Assembly (NCBI GenBank): GCA_002726845.1
Contig: PBSP01000047.1
Coordinates: forward strand, 8,729 to 17,252
DNA: 8,524 nt
Reading direction: 5' to 3'
From: Methanobacteriota archaeon
GTDB taxonomy: Archaea; Thermoplasmatota; Poseidoniia; Poseidoniales; Poseidoniaceae
How positions within the stretch are numbered: position 1 is the stretch's first letter; each line of letters starts with the position of its first letter. Made by a program: the position numbers and the translations under genes. Under the pieces are notes generated by a model. It ran no database searches. It was not told where the DNA came from and saw only the letters and a program-made list of their open reading frames with translations. Below, piece by piece: positions 1 to 6,052 of this stretch.

Positions 1-1034
1 GCAGCAACAATGGCATCATGTGCAGCGAGTTGTGCAAATTTATTCTCTGCACTTACGAAGGGAAGTTGGGTTCGCTTTGCAATTTCTTTCGCAACCCGTT
101 CGGCAAAATCAGGGTGTGAGTTCAGTCCTGTGCCAACCGCGGTTCCGCCAAGAGCGAGTTCGAACAAGTCTTTCTGAGCAAATTCAATTCGACGAATATC
201 CGCTTCAAGCATGTGGACGTATCCACTGAATTCTTGACCGAGCGTCAAAGGCGTTGCATCCATCAAGTGCGTGCGACCGATTTTGACGATGTCGTTGAAT
301 TGTTTTTGTTTGAATCGTAGCTTTTCTTTCAGGCTGCGAACCGATTTTAGAAGACTGTGCTCGATTTCTTCGGCTGCTGCGATATGCATCGCTGTTGGAA
401 ACGTATCGTTGGAAGATTGCCCTTTGTTGACATGATCGTTTGGATGAACAGGCGATTTACTTCCAAGAACTCCTCTTGCCATTTCAATTGCCCGATTGGC
501 AATGACTTCGTTGGTGTTCATGTTGGTTTGTGTTCCCGAACCTGTTTGCCAGATACGGAGTGGAAAGTGAGCGTCCAAATCTCCATGCATGACTTCTTCA
601 CCAGCATCAACAATGTAATCGGCGATTTCTCGATCGAGAACGCCGAGATCACGATTGGTACGTGCCGCAGCAAGTTTTAGAATCCCGAAAGCACGGATTA
701 ACGGCCGAGGCATGACATCGTCACCAATGTCAAAATTCACCAATGAGCGAGCCGTTTGGCAACCGTAGTACTTGTCACTTGGAACCCTCATTTCGCCCAT
801 CGTGTCGGTTTCAATCCTGAATTCAGCATCCGATTGTGGAGAACGCGCCTTCGCTTCTCGATTCAATTGATGGTAGGTTCCTTTCACATCAAGACGGTTT
901 CGAATGGCTTGAACAATCCAAGCACTCCGGCCGTTGTTCTTCCCTCCTCCAGTCCATCGGTCGAGTTCCTGGGCCACATCCTCGGGTATGCTGACTGAGA
1001 CGATACGTCGGTCTCCAACGTTGTGTTTTGCCAT
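1..1034 (-). CDS. fumC: Class II fumarate hydratase with N-terminal ribbon-helix-helix DNA-binding domain (partial, C-terminus off window)
   Basis: Interconverts fumarate and (S)-malate in the TCA cycle, in the cytoplasm, without an iron-sulfur cluster. The frame is open from the ATG at 1034 to the left edge (344 residues). From residue 72 it follows FumC: DTMGEMRVPSDKYYGCQT near 77-94, GSGTQTNMN at 165-173, HPND at 197-200, SSND at 207-210, GRTHLMDATPLTLGQE at 253-268, and ALGGTAVGTGLN at 294-305. The GSSxxPxKxNP loop with the catalytic serine lies outside the window. Residues 9-48 do not belong to fumarase. They have the RHH pattern: strand RRIVSVSIP, helix EDVAQELDRW, a turn with GRS, helix AWIVQAIRNRL. 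A linker of about 23 residues joins the two. Relative to E. coli FumC the catalytic Ser/Thr (166/168 versus 98/100) are shifted by 68, so the extension is real length. No in-frame ATG lies between residue 1 and residue 79, which is inside the fumarase fold. Aspartase is less likely given the close FumC match of the motifs. Confidence 0.9.
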   Translation of the reverse strand, partial: MAKHNVGDRRIVSVSIPEDVAQELDRWTGGGKNNGRSAWIVQAIRNRLDVKGTYHQLNREAKARSPQSDAEFRIETDTMGEMRVPSDKYYGCQTARSLVNFDIGDDVMPRPLIRAFGILKLAAARTNRDLGVLDREIADYIVDAGEEVMHGDLDAHFPLRIWQTGSGTQTNMNTNEVIANRAIEMARGVLGSKSPVHPNDHVNKGQSSNDTFPTAMHIAAAEEIEHSLLKSVRSLKEKLRFKQKQFNDIVKIGRTHLMDATPLTLGQEFSGYVHMLEADIRRIEFAQKDLFELALGGTAVGTGLNSHPDFAERVAKEIAKRTQLPFVSAENKFAQLAAHDAIVA

Positions 1035-1036
1035 GA

Positions 1037-1063
1037 TTAATAACTCTCATCGGCCGTTATTAA
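1037..1063. repeat. Perfect 8-bp inverted repeat in the fumarase promoter, candidate operator
   Basis: TTAATAAC at 1037-1044 and its exact reverse complement GTTATTAA at 1056-1063 are separated by 11 bases. The inner arm ends two bases from the fumarase start codon, and the outer arm overlaps the AT box proposed as TATA element for both divergent genes. RHH proteins bind as dimers to repeated or palindromic half-sites, so this is a plausible operator for the fumarase's own RHH domain. The repeat is seen directly; its role is inference. Confidence 0.5.
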
Positions 1064-1065
1064 AC
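1056..1065. promoter_or_regulatory. Shared AT box (archaeal TATA-like) between divergent fumarase and membrane-protein genes
   Basis: GTTATTAAAC on the plus strand reads GTTTAATAAC on the minus strand, so the element is nearly symmetric. Its centre is about 26 bases from the fumarase ATG at 1034 and about 25 bases from the ATG at 1085. Archaeal TATA boxes lie roughly 25-27 bases upstream of the transcription start, so both genes would be leaderless or nearly so. No Shine-Dalgarno-like sequence precedes either ATG, which agrees. Confidence 0.45.
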
Positions 1066-1084
1066 ACATCCAAGTGTCTCTGTG

Positions 1085-1510
1085 ATGAAGTCAAATCATA
1101 AACCTCCACCTTCTGGCAGATACATGGACAAACAAGACGACTTTTTACCGAATTTAACAACTGCATATGGGATGATTCTAGTTCTCTGGGGCCTGATCGT
1201 AACTACCGTTTCAGAGTCACAATCCATTTCATCCTTTGCTCCCGCATTTCTTGGCCTCCCTCTGCTGGTGTCTGGAGAAATGTCAAAATCTCCTGAAGCC
1301 AATCGGAAATTATGGATGCATGTTGCTGCTACATTCGGTGTTTTGGGAGCACTTGGAGGAACTCGATTTTTCATGGTAATGGGGGACGGTCTCAATTACG
1401 CATCGTCCTCAATGCTGATGATGTTTGTTACCGGTAGCGCTTACACGGTGGTCTGCGTTCGCTCGTTCATAGCAGCCAGAAAAGCTTCTGAAGCCAGTGC
1501 AGTTGAATGA
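1085..1510 (+). CDS. Small four-helix integral membrane protein, function unknown
   Basis: I do not recognise a named family. The 141-residue protein has a polar N-terminal tail followed by four likely membrane helices at about 26-42, 48-65, 77-98 and 108-131. The first two are joined by a short serine-rich loop, and the second contains a PAFLGLPLL stretch typical of small multi-helix membrane proteins with a proline-broken helix. The C-terminus ends with ARKASEASAVE and should be soluble. ATG at 1085 is chosen because an AT box lies about 25 bases upstream. GTG at 1082 adds one residue, and ATG at 1124 would remove 13 polar residues without touching a helix. The gene is divergent from fumarase, and its stop abuts the stop of the coiled-coil gene on the other strand. 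No catalytic or metal-binding motif is visible. Confidence 0.72.
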   Translation: MKSNHKPPPSGRYMDKQDDFLPNLTTAYGMILVLWGLIVTTVSESQSISSFAPAFLGLPLLVSGEMSKSPEANRKLWMHVAATFGVLGALGGTRFFMVMGDGLNYASSSMLMMFVTGSAYTVVCVRSFIAARKASEASAVE

Positions 1511-1768
1511 TCAGAACTTGCGACGAACTTTTGCACTTGGCGCAGAGGTGTTGGTCACATCGAAGTCCTCTTCATCCTCAACGTTGACTGAAACATCAAT
1601 TTGGACATCGCGAGGTGAACCCTGTTTTGCTTCCATTTTGTCGATGGTTTTCATCAACATTGCGAATTCCAATTCAAGATCTTCAAGAGCATCACTTAAC
1701 TTCTCGATTTGACCAGCGAGGCGTTGTGCGATTTTGCGAGCCTTGGACAAGGTTCTCTCGTTACCCAT
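1511..1768 (-). CDS. Small coiled-coil protein with acidic C-terminal segment, hypothetical
   Basis: An 85-residue protein I cannot assign to a family. Residues 6-49 form a long amphipathic helix with hydrophobic positions including I13, L17, I21, L24, L28, L31 and F35, suggesting a coiled coil that self-associates or pairs with another protein. Residues 54-72 alternate hydrophobic and polar residues around an acidic run (EDEED), and the chain ends in a basic patch, KVRRKF. It resembles a prefoldin-like or scaffold subunit only in general character. It lies 23 bases after the isoaspartyl peptidase on the same strand, so it is probably the last gene of the cyclophilin operon. A weak GATGAG lies upstream of the ATG, too far away to be a good ribosome binding site. 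Its stop and that of the convergent membrane-protein gene form the palindrome TGATCA. Confidence 0.65.
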   Translation of the reverse strand: MGNERTLSKARKIAQRLAGQIEKLSDALEDLELEFAMLMKTIDKMEAKQGSPRDVQIDVSVNVEDEEDFDVTNTSAPSAKVRRKF

Positions 1769-1791
1769 GTTGGAAGCGTCTCATCAATCGA

Positions 1792-2754
1792 TTATGAATC
1801 CATCGAATCCAAATCAACATCGTTTGGGCCGATTCCAATCGTGATTTCACCGTCCTTCCAAACCCCTCGATACATCAGCATGGTCTGAAATGGCGTTGCA
1901 ACATCTCCGTCTGTTGTAACGGCAATAACGCCGCCTCGACCCCCGATTGGCTCAACAGCATCAAGAACGTCTCGACACGCACCATCAAGGCTCAAACCAG
2001 CCTCATACTTGATAGCAAGACGATGGGCTGCACAAGTTCGGATAAACGCTTCACCAACACCTGTGCACGATACAGCGATGTTGGTATCTGCCCATGTTCC
2101 GGCACCAATGATGGGTGTATCGCCAATGCGACCTTTTGGTTTACCAGTCATACCTCCCGTTGAGGTCGCAGCGGCTACGTTTCCGTTTCGATCGAGTGCG
2201 ACCGCTCCGACAGTTCCCATCCCCTCAAGATCGTGATCTAGTACGGAATCGTCCTCATCGGTTGCACCTGGTCGGGCGCTTTTCTCTTTCCAAAGGTTCC
2301 ATTGTTTTTGACGAAGTTTGGTAATCAGCCATGACGGTTCGACCGCCTCAACACCGTTCTGAATGGCAAATTTGTCAGCGGCTTCACTGTTGAGCATCAC
2401 AGGCCAACCTTGTTTGAGAATGTTGTTTGCAGCTCGAATCGGATGACGTATTTGGCGTACATTGACCACTGAGCCCGCAGTGCCGTCTGCTCCGTTCATA
2501 ATCGAAGCGTCCATCGTAACGGTCCCGTCCTCATCAAGTACCGAACCGATTCCTGCGTTGAACAACGGCTCATCTTCCATCAATTCAACCGCTTGAGTTA
2601 CGGCTTCCAGTGCACTTATTGTTCCGGATTCGAGCGATGAGCCAATCGACTCAAGAACTTGTTTCATGCACTGGATTCGTTCAGGATCGAGGGCAGTCAA
2701 ACCCCTCCATTCACCGTCGCCGCCAGCCCCACCATGAATGGCGAGAACCGTCAT
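1792..2754 (-). CDS. Isoaspartyl peptidase / plant-type L-asparaginase (Ntn hydrolase)
   Basis: Hydrolyses L-asparagine and beta-aspartyl (isoaspartyl) dipeptides, clearing products of damaged-protein turnover. The family is made as a precursor that self-cleaves, exposing a threonine nucleophile. Numbering from the ATG at 2754 (320 residues): HGGAGG at 7-12 near the start, FNAGIGSVLDEDG at 65-77, then the cleavage site GMG|TVGAVALD with nucleophile T181. The further active-site set ATSTGG (196-201), GRIGDTP (208-214) and CTGVGE (230-235) follows. An acidic linker (TDEDDSVLDHDLE) precedes the cleavage point, as is usual. ATG 2754 fits the family's usual N-terminus and has a GAGTGA ribosome-binding-like sequence 5 bases upstream. 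The alternative GTG at 2763 overlaps the cyclophilin stop by 4 bases and adds three residues. Either way the two genes are tightly coupled. Glycosylasparaginase is possible but less likely. The preference between asparagine and isoaspartyl peptides cannot be read from the sequence. Confidence 0.92.
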   Translation of the reverse strand: MTVLAIHGGAGGDGEWRGLTALDPERIQCMKQVLESIGSSLESGTISALEAVTQAVELMEDEPLFNAGIGSVLDEDGTVTMDASIMNGADGTAGSVVNVRQIRHPIRAANNILKQGWPVMLNSEAADKFAIQNGVEAVEPSWLITKLRQKQWNLWKEKSARPGATDEDDSVLDHDLEGMGTVGAVALDRNGNVAAATSTGGMTGKPKGRIGDTPIIGAGTWADTNIAVSCTGVGEAFIRTCAAHRLAIKYEAGLSLDGACRDVLDAVEPIGGRGGVIAVTTDGDVATPFQTMLMYRGVWKDGEITIGIGPNDVDLDSMDS

Positions 2755-2759
2755 TTTGT

Positions 2760-3263
2760 TCACTCAACAACCGAGCATCGGATGATTTGTTGCGGTTGTG
2801 CTGGGCGATCACCAGGGAGTTTTTTGCAGCGTTCAATCGATTGTACAACATCCATACCTTCTGAAACCTGTCCAAAGACGGCGTGATTTCCATTCAACCA
2901 TGGGGTTGCAACGGTTGTCAAGAAAAACTGGGAACCTCCTGTGTTAGGTCCAGCGTTGGCCATCGAAAGGACACCGGGTTTGTCGTGCTTTAGTCCAAGT
3001 GCAGAGGATTCACAAGGGATCTTCCAACCCGGTCCACCAGTACCTGCCCGTCGAGACATTGGGTCCTTGGAATGTGGGCATCCTCCTTGAATCATGAAGT
3101 CTTCAATCACACGGTGGAAGTGCAGCCCGTCGTAAAACCCGTCACTAACAAGTTTGACGAAATTCGCTACCGTATCTGGTGCGCTCCCGTGAAAAAGTTC
3201 GATGGTAATGTTCCCTGCTGATGTCTCCATGAGTACGTGCATGGGTGAACCATACGGATTCAC
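2760..3263 (-). CDS. Cyclophilin-type peptidyl-prolyl cis-trans isomerase
   Basis: Catalyses prolyl cis/trans isomerisation and helps protein folding. It has no signal peptide, so it should act in the cytoplasm. It is a single cyclophilin domain of 167 residues. Active-site residues are present: R51 in FHRVI, F56 and Q59 in DFMIQGG, GGSQFFLTT with Q112 and F113, and PWLNGNHAVFG with W122 and H127. A loop with CPHSKDPMSRRAGTGGPGW (62-80) is longer than in cyclophilin A. GTG at 3263 is taken because an AT box lies about 30 bases upstream, giving a very short leader. ATG at 3242 (residue 8) or 3230 (residue 12) also fits the usual family start, and no clear ribosome binding site decides between them. 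It heads the run cyclophilin, isoaspartyl peptidase, coiled-coil protein, and is divergent from the peroxidase gene. Confidence 0.93.
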   Translation of the reverse strand: MNPYGSPMHVLMETSAGNITIELFHGSAPDTVANFVKLVSDGFYDGLHFHRVIEDFMIQGGCPHSKDPMSRRAGTGGPGWKIPCESSALGLKHDKPGVLSMANAGPNTGGSQFFLTTVATPWLNGNHAVFGQVSEGMDVVQSIERCKKLPGDRPAQPQQIIRCSVVE

Positions 3264-3289
3264 TTCAAGAGCGTTTGCTTGCTGTATTC

Positions 3290-3338
3290 TTTAATTTCAA
3301 TGGATATATTTTCATGGATTGAATGTATCAAAATTAAA
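3290..3338. promoter_or_regulatory. Divergent promoter pair with mirrored AAATTAAA boxes (cyclophilin / peroxidase)
   Basis: TTTAATTT at 3290-3297 and AAATTAAA at 3331-3338 are exact reverse complements, each facing outward. Read on the minus strand, the first box is centred about 30 bases before the cyclophilin GTG at 3263. The second is centred about 41 bases before the peroxidase ATG at 3376, giving a leader of roughly 15 bases. The DNA between them is AT-rich (GGATATATTTTC) and contains a smaller TTCAAT/ATTGAA dyad at 3296-3301 and 3318-3323. These look like two archaeal TATA boxes. A common regulator is possible but not shown. Confidence 0.4.
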
Positions 3339-3375
3339 ACCACACCTTCATGAACAAATACGAAATGTTTTGCCC

Positions 3376-3831
3376 ATGAGCAACCCACTTGATATTGAAA
3401 TTGAAACCATTGAAGGAGAGAAAACGACGCTGCGACAACTTGGCGGTTCAACCTATCTCGTGGTCAATGTCGCAAGTGCTTGTGGATACACGAAGCAATA
3501 CCAAGCAATGCAGGAACTGTACACGCAGAAACAGCAAGAAGGGCTGATTGTTGTTGGTTTTCCCTGCAACCAATTCGGTGGACAAGAGCCAGGAACCCAT
3601 GAAGAAATTCTTTCGTTCTGCGAAAGCAAGTACGGCGTAACCTTCCCAATGATGGCAAAAATCGAAGTCAATGGACAAAATAGGCATCCTCTGTACGCTG
3701 AACTTTGCAAAACACCCGATCATGAGGGAAGAGAATCCATCAAATGGAATTTCAACAAATTTATTGTGCGGGAAGACGGTTCAGTTGAACGATTTTCCCA
3801 TCGCACACTTCCGTCCGAACTTCCTCTTTAG
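3376..3831 (+). CDS. Glutathione-peroxidase-family thiol peroxidase (cysteine type)
   Basis: Reduces hydrogen peroxide or lipid hydroperoxides using an active-site thiol, in the cytoplasm. From the ATG at 3376 the protein has 151 residues, the usual short monomeric length. NVASACGYTKQY carries the peroxidatic C36 (codon TGT at 3481-3483, so no selenocysteine). GFPCNQFGGQEPG gives Q70, and KWNFNKF gives W124 and N125, completing the Cys/Gln/Trp/Asn set. FCESKYGVTFP places a second cysteine, C82, where thioredoxin-dependent members have their resolving cysteine. The electron donor is therefore probably a thioredoxin-like protein rather than glutathione (inference). The frame extends upstream to 3319, but those 19 residues do not resemble the family. 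The stop overlaps the stop of the convergent methyltransferase by 4 bases. Confidence 0.93.
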   Translation: MSNPLDIEIETIEGEKTTLRQLGGSTYLVVNVASACGYTKQYQAMQELYTQKQQEGLIVVGFPCNQFGGQEPGTHEEILSFCESKYGVTFPMMAKIEVNGQNRHPLYAELCKTPDHEGRESIKWNFNKFIVREDGSVERFSHRTLPSELPL

Positions 3832-4943
3832 TCTCGGATACGTGTTGCATGGACAACAACTCGCCCAAGGCTTCCGTGTACGGACACGTACCATGCGTTG
3901 CGATAGGTCCAGCCTGTTTCTGTCAACATCTTCTCGATCTCGTTCCAAGATTGGTGTTTGAGTTCAGGACGTAAATCCGATGGTAATGCGGTGTCCAAAC
4001 AATCCTTACGCGGTTCAGTTGGAAGGATCAATACAAGCCCACTGCACGGTAGATTTGTAGTACTTTTGAGAACTGAATTGAGGAGTTTGTCCTGCCCCAT
4101 TGATCCTTGTGAATTGCGTCCATAAGGGGGGTCGAGGACAATTCCAGAACATTTCGAAACGGCGTCGTTGTCGAGCGTAGCAGTTATTTCTGTTGCATCT
4201 CCTACAACAAATGGATTCTTGTTGGAACCAGCCCATTCAAGATTTCTCTGGGCCCCTTGAATCATTTCGTGATCAAGGTCCATTCCAATGGCATATCGTT
4301 GGCTTAACACCGCTTCGATTGTGAAACCACCGGTTCCGGTCATAGGATCCAGGCAACCGCCTCCTGAGCGTGGCCCGCATGCGAGATTTACAGCAAGCCG
4401 AGCAAGTCGAGGCTCTAGGCTTACCGGTTTGAAAAACGGCCGTTGACTCGCTCTTCGTTCAGTGCTTGAATCGGCTTTTGGTCCGTGATTCATCAACCAA
4501 CCGTAGGTGACTGTTTGTGACCGACCATCGAAGAGAAGCCCGAAGGTGCGTTGAGGGTTTTCCAGATCGATGGGAGCCCCTGTTTTGCTCAGGAGTCCTC
4601 CGACCTTTCCTGCCAATGCTGTGCGTGAACAACCCGCAATCCCTTGTCCATGTTTCCAACTGTGAACAGCACACATAGTTCCATTATGTGGATGGCTGTT
4701 GAGGTGCTGCTTAATCTCCTCCAACAGCACGGATTCGTTGATCCACTCGGTGTTCACGCCGTCTTCGAAAATTGCTTCAATTCCTGCTGAAATCGAGAAA
4801 TCTACTAGAGTGGAGGAAGTCGAAAGTTGAGCAAGTCGTGGAGAGCGAAGCATCTTGACGTTTCCTTCCGGGAAGAGAGCCTTCAACTCGGCTTGAGCGA
4901 GTGCAGGGTGCCATCCACGTAGAGACACGATGAACTCGCCCAT
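3828..4943 (-). CDS. THUMP-domain class I methyltransferase, probable tRNA (guanine10-N2)-methyltransferase (Trm-G10/Trm11 type)
   Basis: Probably methylates N2 of G10 in tRNA using S-adenosylmethionine. The 371-residue protein has an N-terminal THUMP-like RNA-binding region (about 1-150), ending near DLENPQRTFGLLFD. A Rossmann methyltransferase domain follows: RPFFKPVSLEPRLARLAVNLA at about 168-188, SAM-binding DPMTGTGGF (199-207), the acidic end of strand 2 in GMDLD (220-224), GDAT (248-251), and catalytic DPPYG (271-275). DPPY rather than NPPY is the form expected for guanosine-N2 enzymes of the Trm11/Trm14 group. ATG 4943 is chosen because a GAGGA ribosome binding site precedes it by 5 bases and the protein then begins MGEFIVSLRG. 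The frame runs on to GTG 4994, but that would enter the FEN1 promoter. It is divergent from FEN1. A Trm14-like G6 enzyme is the main alternative. Confidence 0.85.
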   Translation of the reverse strand: MGEFIVSLRGWHPALAQAELKALFPEGNVKMLRSPRLAQLSTSSTLVDFSISAGIEAIFEDGVNTEWINESVLLEEIKQHLNSHPHNGTMCAVHSWKHGQGIAGCSRTALAGKVGGLLSKTGAPIDLENPQRTFGLLFDGRSQTVTYGWLMNHGPKADSSTERRASQRPFFKPVSLEPRLARLAVNLACGPRSGGGCLDPMTGTGGFTIEAVLSQRYAIGMDLDHEMIQGAQRNLEWAGSNKNPFVVGDATEITATLDNDAVSKCSGIVLDPPYGRNSQGSMGQDKLLNSVLKSTTNLPCSGLVLILPTEPRKDCLDTALPSDLRPELKHQSWNEIEKMLTETGWTYRNAWYVSVHGSLGRVVVHATRIRD

Positions 4944-5019
4944 GAAGTTCCTCAGTGGTACTTGTTCTTCACGGCACCGCATGCGAACTATCACATACTC
5001 TCGACATCAACGGACGGAT
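4944..5019. other. Divergent spacer between methyltransferase and FEN1 genes
   Basis: These 76 bases must hold both promoters. Apart from the methyltransferase ribosome binding site, I see no convincing AT box about 25 bases before the FEN1 ATG; the closest is the weak AACTATCACATAC near 4986-4998. A GCATGC palindrome near 4978 is too short to interpret. Confidence 0.3.
4949..4953 (-). promoter_or_regulatory. Ribosome binding site of the THUMP methyltransferase
   Basis: GAGGA on the minus strand, inside CTGAGGAACTTCATG, lies 5 bases before the ATG at 4943. It is the clearest Shine-Dalgarno sequence of any divergently starting gene in the window, and it fixes the start at 4943 rather than at the upstream GTG 4994. 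It implies a leadered transcript, unlike the fumarase promoter. Confidence 0.6.
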
Positions 5020-6048
5020 ATGGGCTGCAATCTACGGGACCTTGCAACAGCAGAAGACATCAATCTCGCTGATTTGAAGGGCATGCGCGTTGGCGTTGAT
5101 GCATTTTTGACTGCGTTTCAATTTTTGACGACCATTCGCGACCGCTCACCAACAGGTGATGGAGGTCCGTTGAGAGATTCGAAAGGACGTGTTGTTGCTC
5201 ATTTGATGGGAATTCTTACGCGAACTACAACCATGCTCTCTCTTGGAATTCAACCTGTGTTCATCTTTGATGGGCCCCCTCCTGAGTTGAAAGCAGACGA
5301 GCTTGAAGCTCGCCGTGCGCGACGACTTGAAGCGGAAGCTATCCACAAGCAAGCGCTTGAAGACGGTGACTATCAGACTGCCCAGAAGATGGCCCAACGT
5401 ATTGTTCATTACAGTCCTGAAATGGTTGCAGATACAAAACAGATGCTGGACTTGCTGGGTGTGCGCTGGGTTGACGCCGCTGCAGAAGGGGAAGGCCAAG
5501 CGGCCGTTATGGCGCTTAATGGGCAACTCGATGTTGTTGCCACACAAGACTGGGATGCACTTCTTTACGGAAGTCCAATCCTTGTCCGGAACCTGATGAG
5601 CGATGGTAGCAAAAGGCACGGTCGAACGGTGCGCGCTCAGAAAATCGTTCTCTCTGAAATGCTGGCAGAGCACAATCTCTCTCGAGAACAACTGGTTGAT
5701 TTGGCCATCATGATCGGAACGGATTTTCATCCCGGATTGAAAGGTATCGGCCCCAAAACGGGCATAAAACTCATCAAATCCTTGGGGACAATCGAAGCGA
5801 TATGTGCGGAGAAGGGCAAGGATGTTCCAGATCGTTTGCAAGAGATTCGAGAGATCTTCTTGGATCACCCATCGAACAACGTCGAAGCAGAGGCATTGAA
5901 GCCAGGCCAGGTTGATGTTAAGGGGTTGATTCAGTTCCTTCAGGAGGAACGGGAGTTCAGTCAGCGACGTATTGACGAGGCATTGACAAAATTACGAAAA
6001 GCCAACCTCATCCGTGCAGGCGGGCAGACCTCATTGTTTTCGTTTTAG
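5020..6048 (+). CDS. fen: Flap endonuclease 1 (FEN1/XPG family)
   Basis: Structure-specific 5' flap endonuclease that processes Okazaki fragments and acts in base excision repair, working on the PCNA sliding clamp. The 342-residue length is typical of archaeal FEN1. The N-terminal XPG domain begins MGCNLRDL and carries metal ligands D27 and D84 (FIFDGPPPELK). The internal XPG domain holds E156 and E158 (AAAEGEGQAA), D177 and D179 (TQDWDALLYG), and D235 (IGTDFHPG). The helix-turn-helix DNA-binding element GLKGIGPKTGIKLI follows at 239-252. The chain ends in QTSLFSF, a PCNA-interacting (PIP) motif with the final aromatic as last residue. ATG 5020 is chosen because the conserved methionine-glycine N-terminus (the glycine is part of the active site) starts there; the frame extends further upstream without similarity. 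The stop is 4 bases from the stop of the convergent glycosyltransferase. FEN1 is an archaeal/eukaryotic protein and is the best evidence that the host is an archaeon. Confidence 0.96.
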   Translation: MGCNLRDLATAEDINLADLKGMRVGVDAFLTAFQFLTTIRDRSPTGDGGPLRDSKGRVVAHLMGILTRTTTMLSLGIQPVFIFDGPPPELKADELEARRARRLEAEAIHKQALEDGDYQTAQKMAQRIVHYSPEMVADTKQMLDLLGVRWVDAAAEGEGQAAVMALNGQLDVVATQDWDALLYGSPILVRNLMSDGSKRHGRTVRAQKIVLSEMLAEHNLSREQLVDLAIMIGTDFHPGLKGIGPKTGIKLIKSLGTIEAICAEKGKDVPDRLQEIREIFLDHPSNNVEAEALKPGQVDVKGLIQFLQEEREFSQRRIDEALTKLRKANLIRAGGQTSLFSF

Positions 6049-6052
6049 ACCG

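Noticed and set aside
357..998. Plus-strand open frames at 357-680 and 756-998
   Set aside because: They lie antisense inside the fumarase gene and their translations resemble no family; the minus frame has clear FumC and RHH motifs.
850..1034. Possibility that the RHH segment is a separate gene joined to the fumarase by a lost stop or frameshift
   Set aside because: The reading is continuous in one frame through RHH, linker and fumarase, and the fumarase part has no plausible ATG of its own. An assembly error cannot be fully excluded but is not needed to explain the sequence.
1051..1056. CGGCCG palindrome inside the spacer of the inverted repeat
   Set aside because: Six bases, not centred on the larger dyad; too short to call separately.
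5146..5868. 240-codon minus-strand frame
   Set aside because: It is fully antisense to FEN1, whose catalytic residues are intact across the region; the translation is low-pattern and rich in His, Cys and Arg like a shadow frame.
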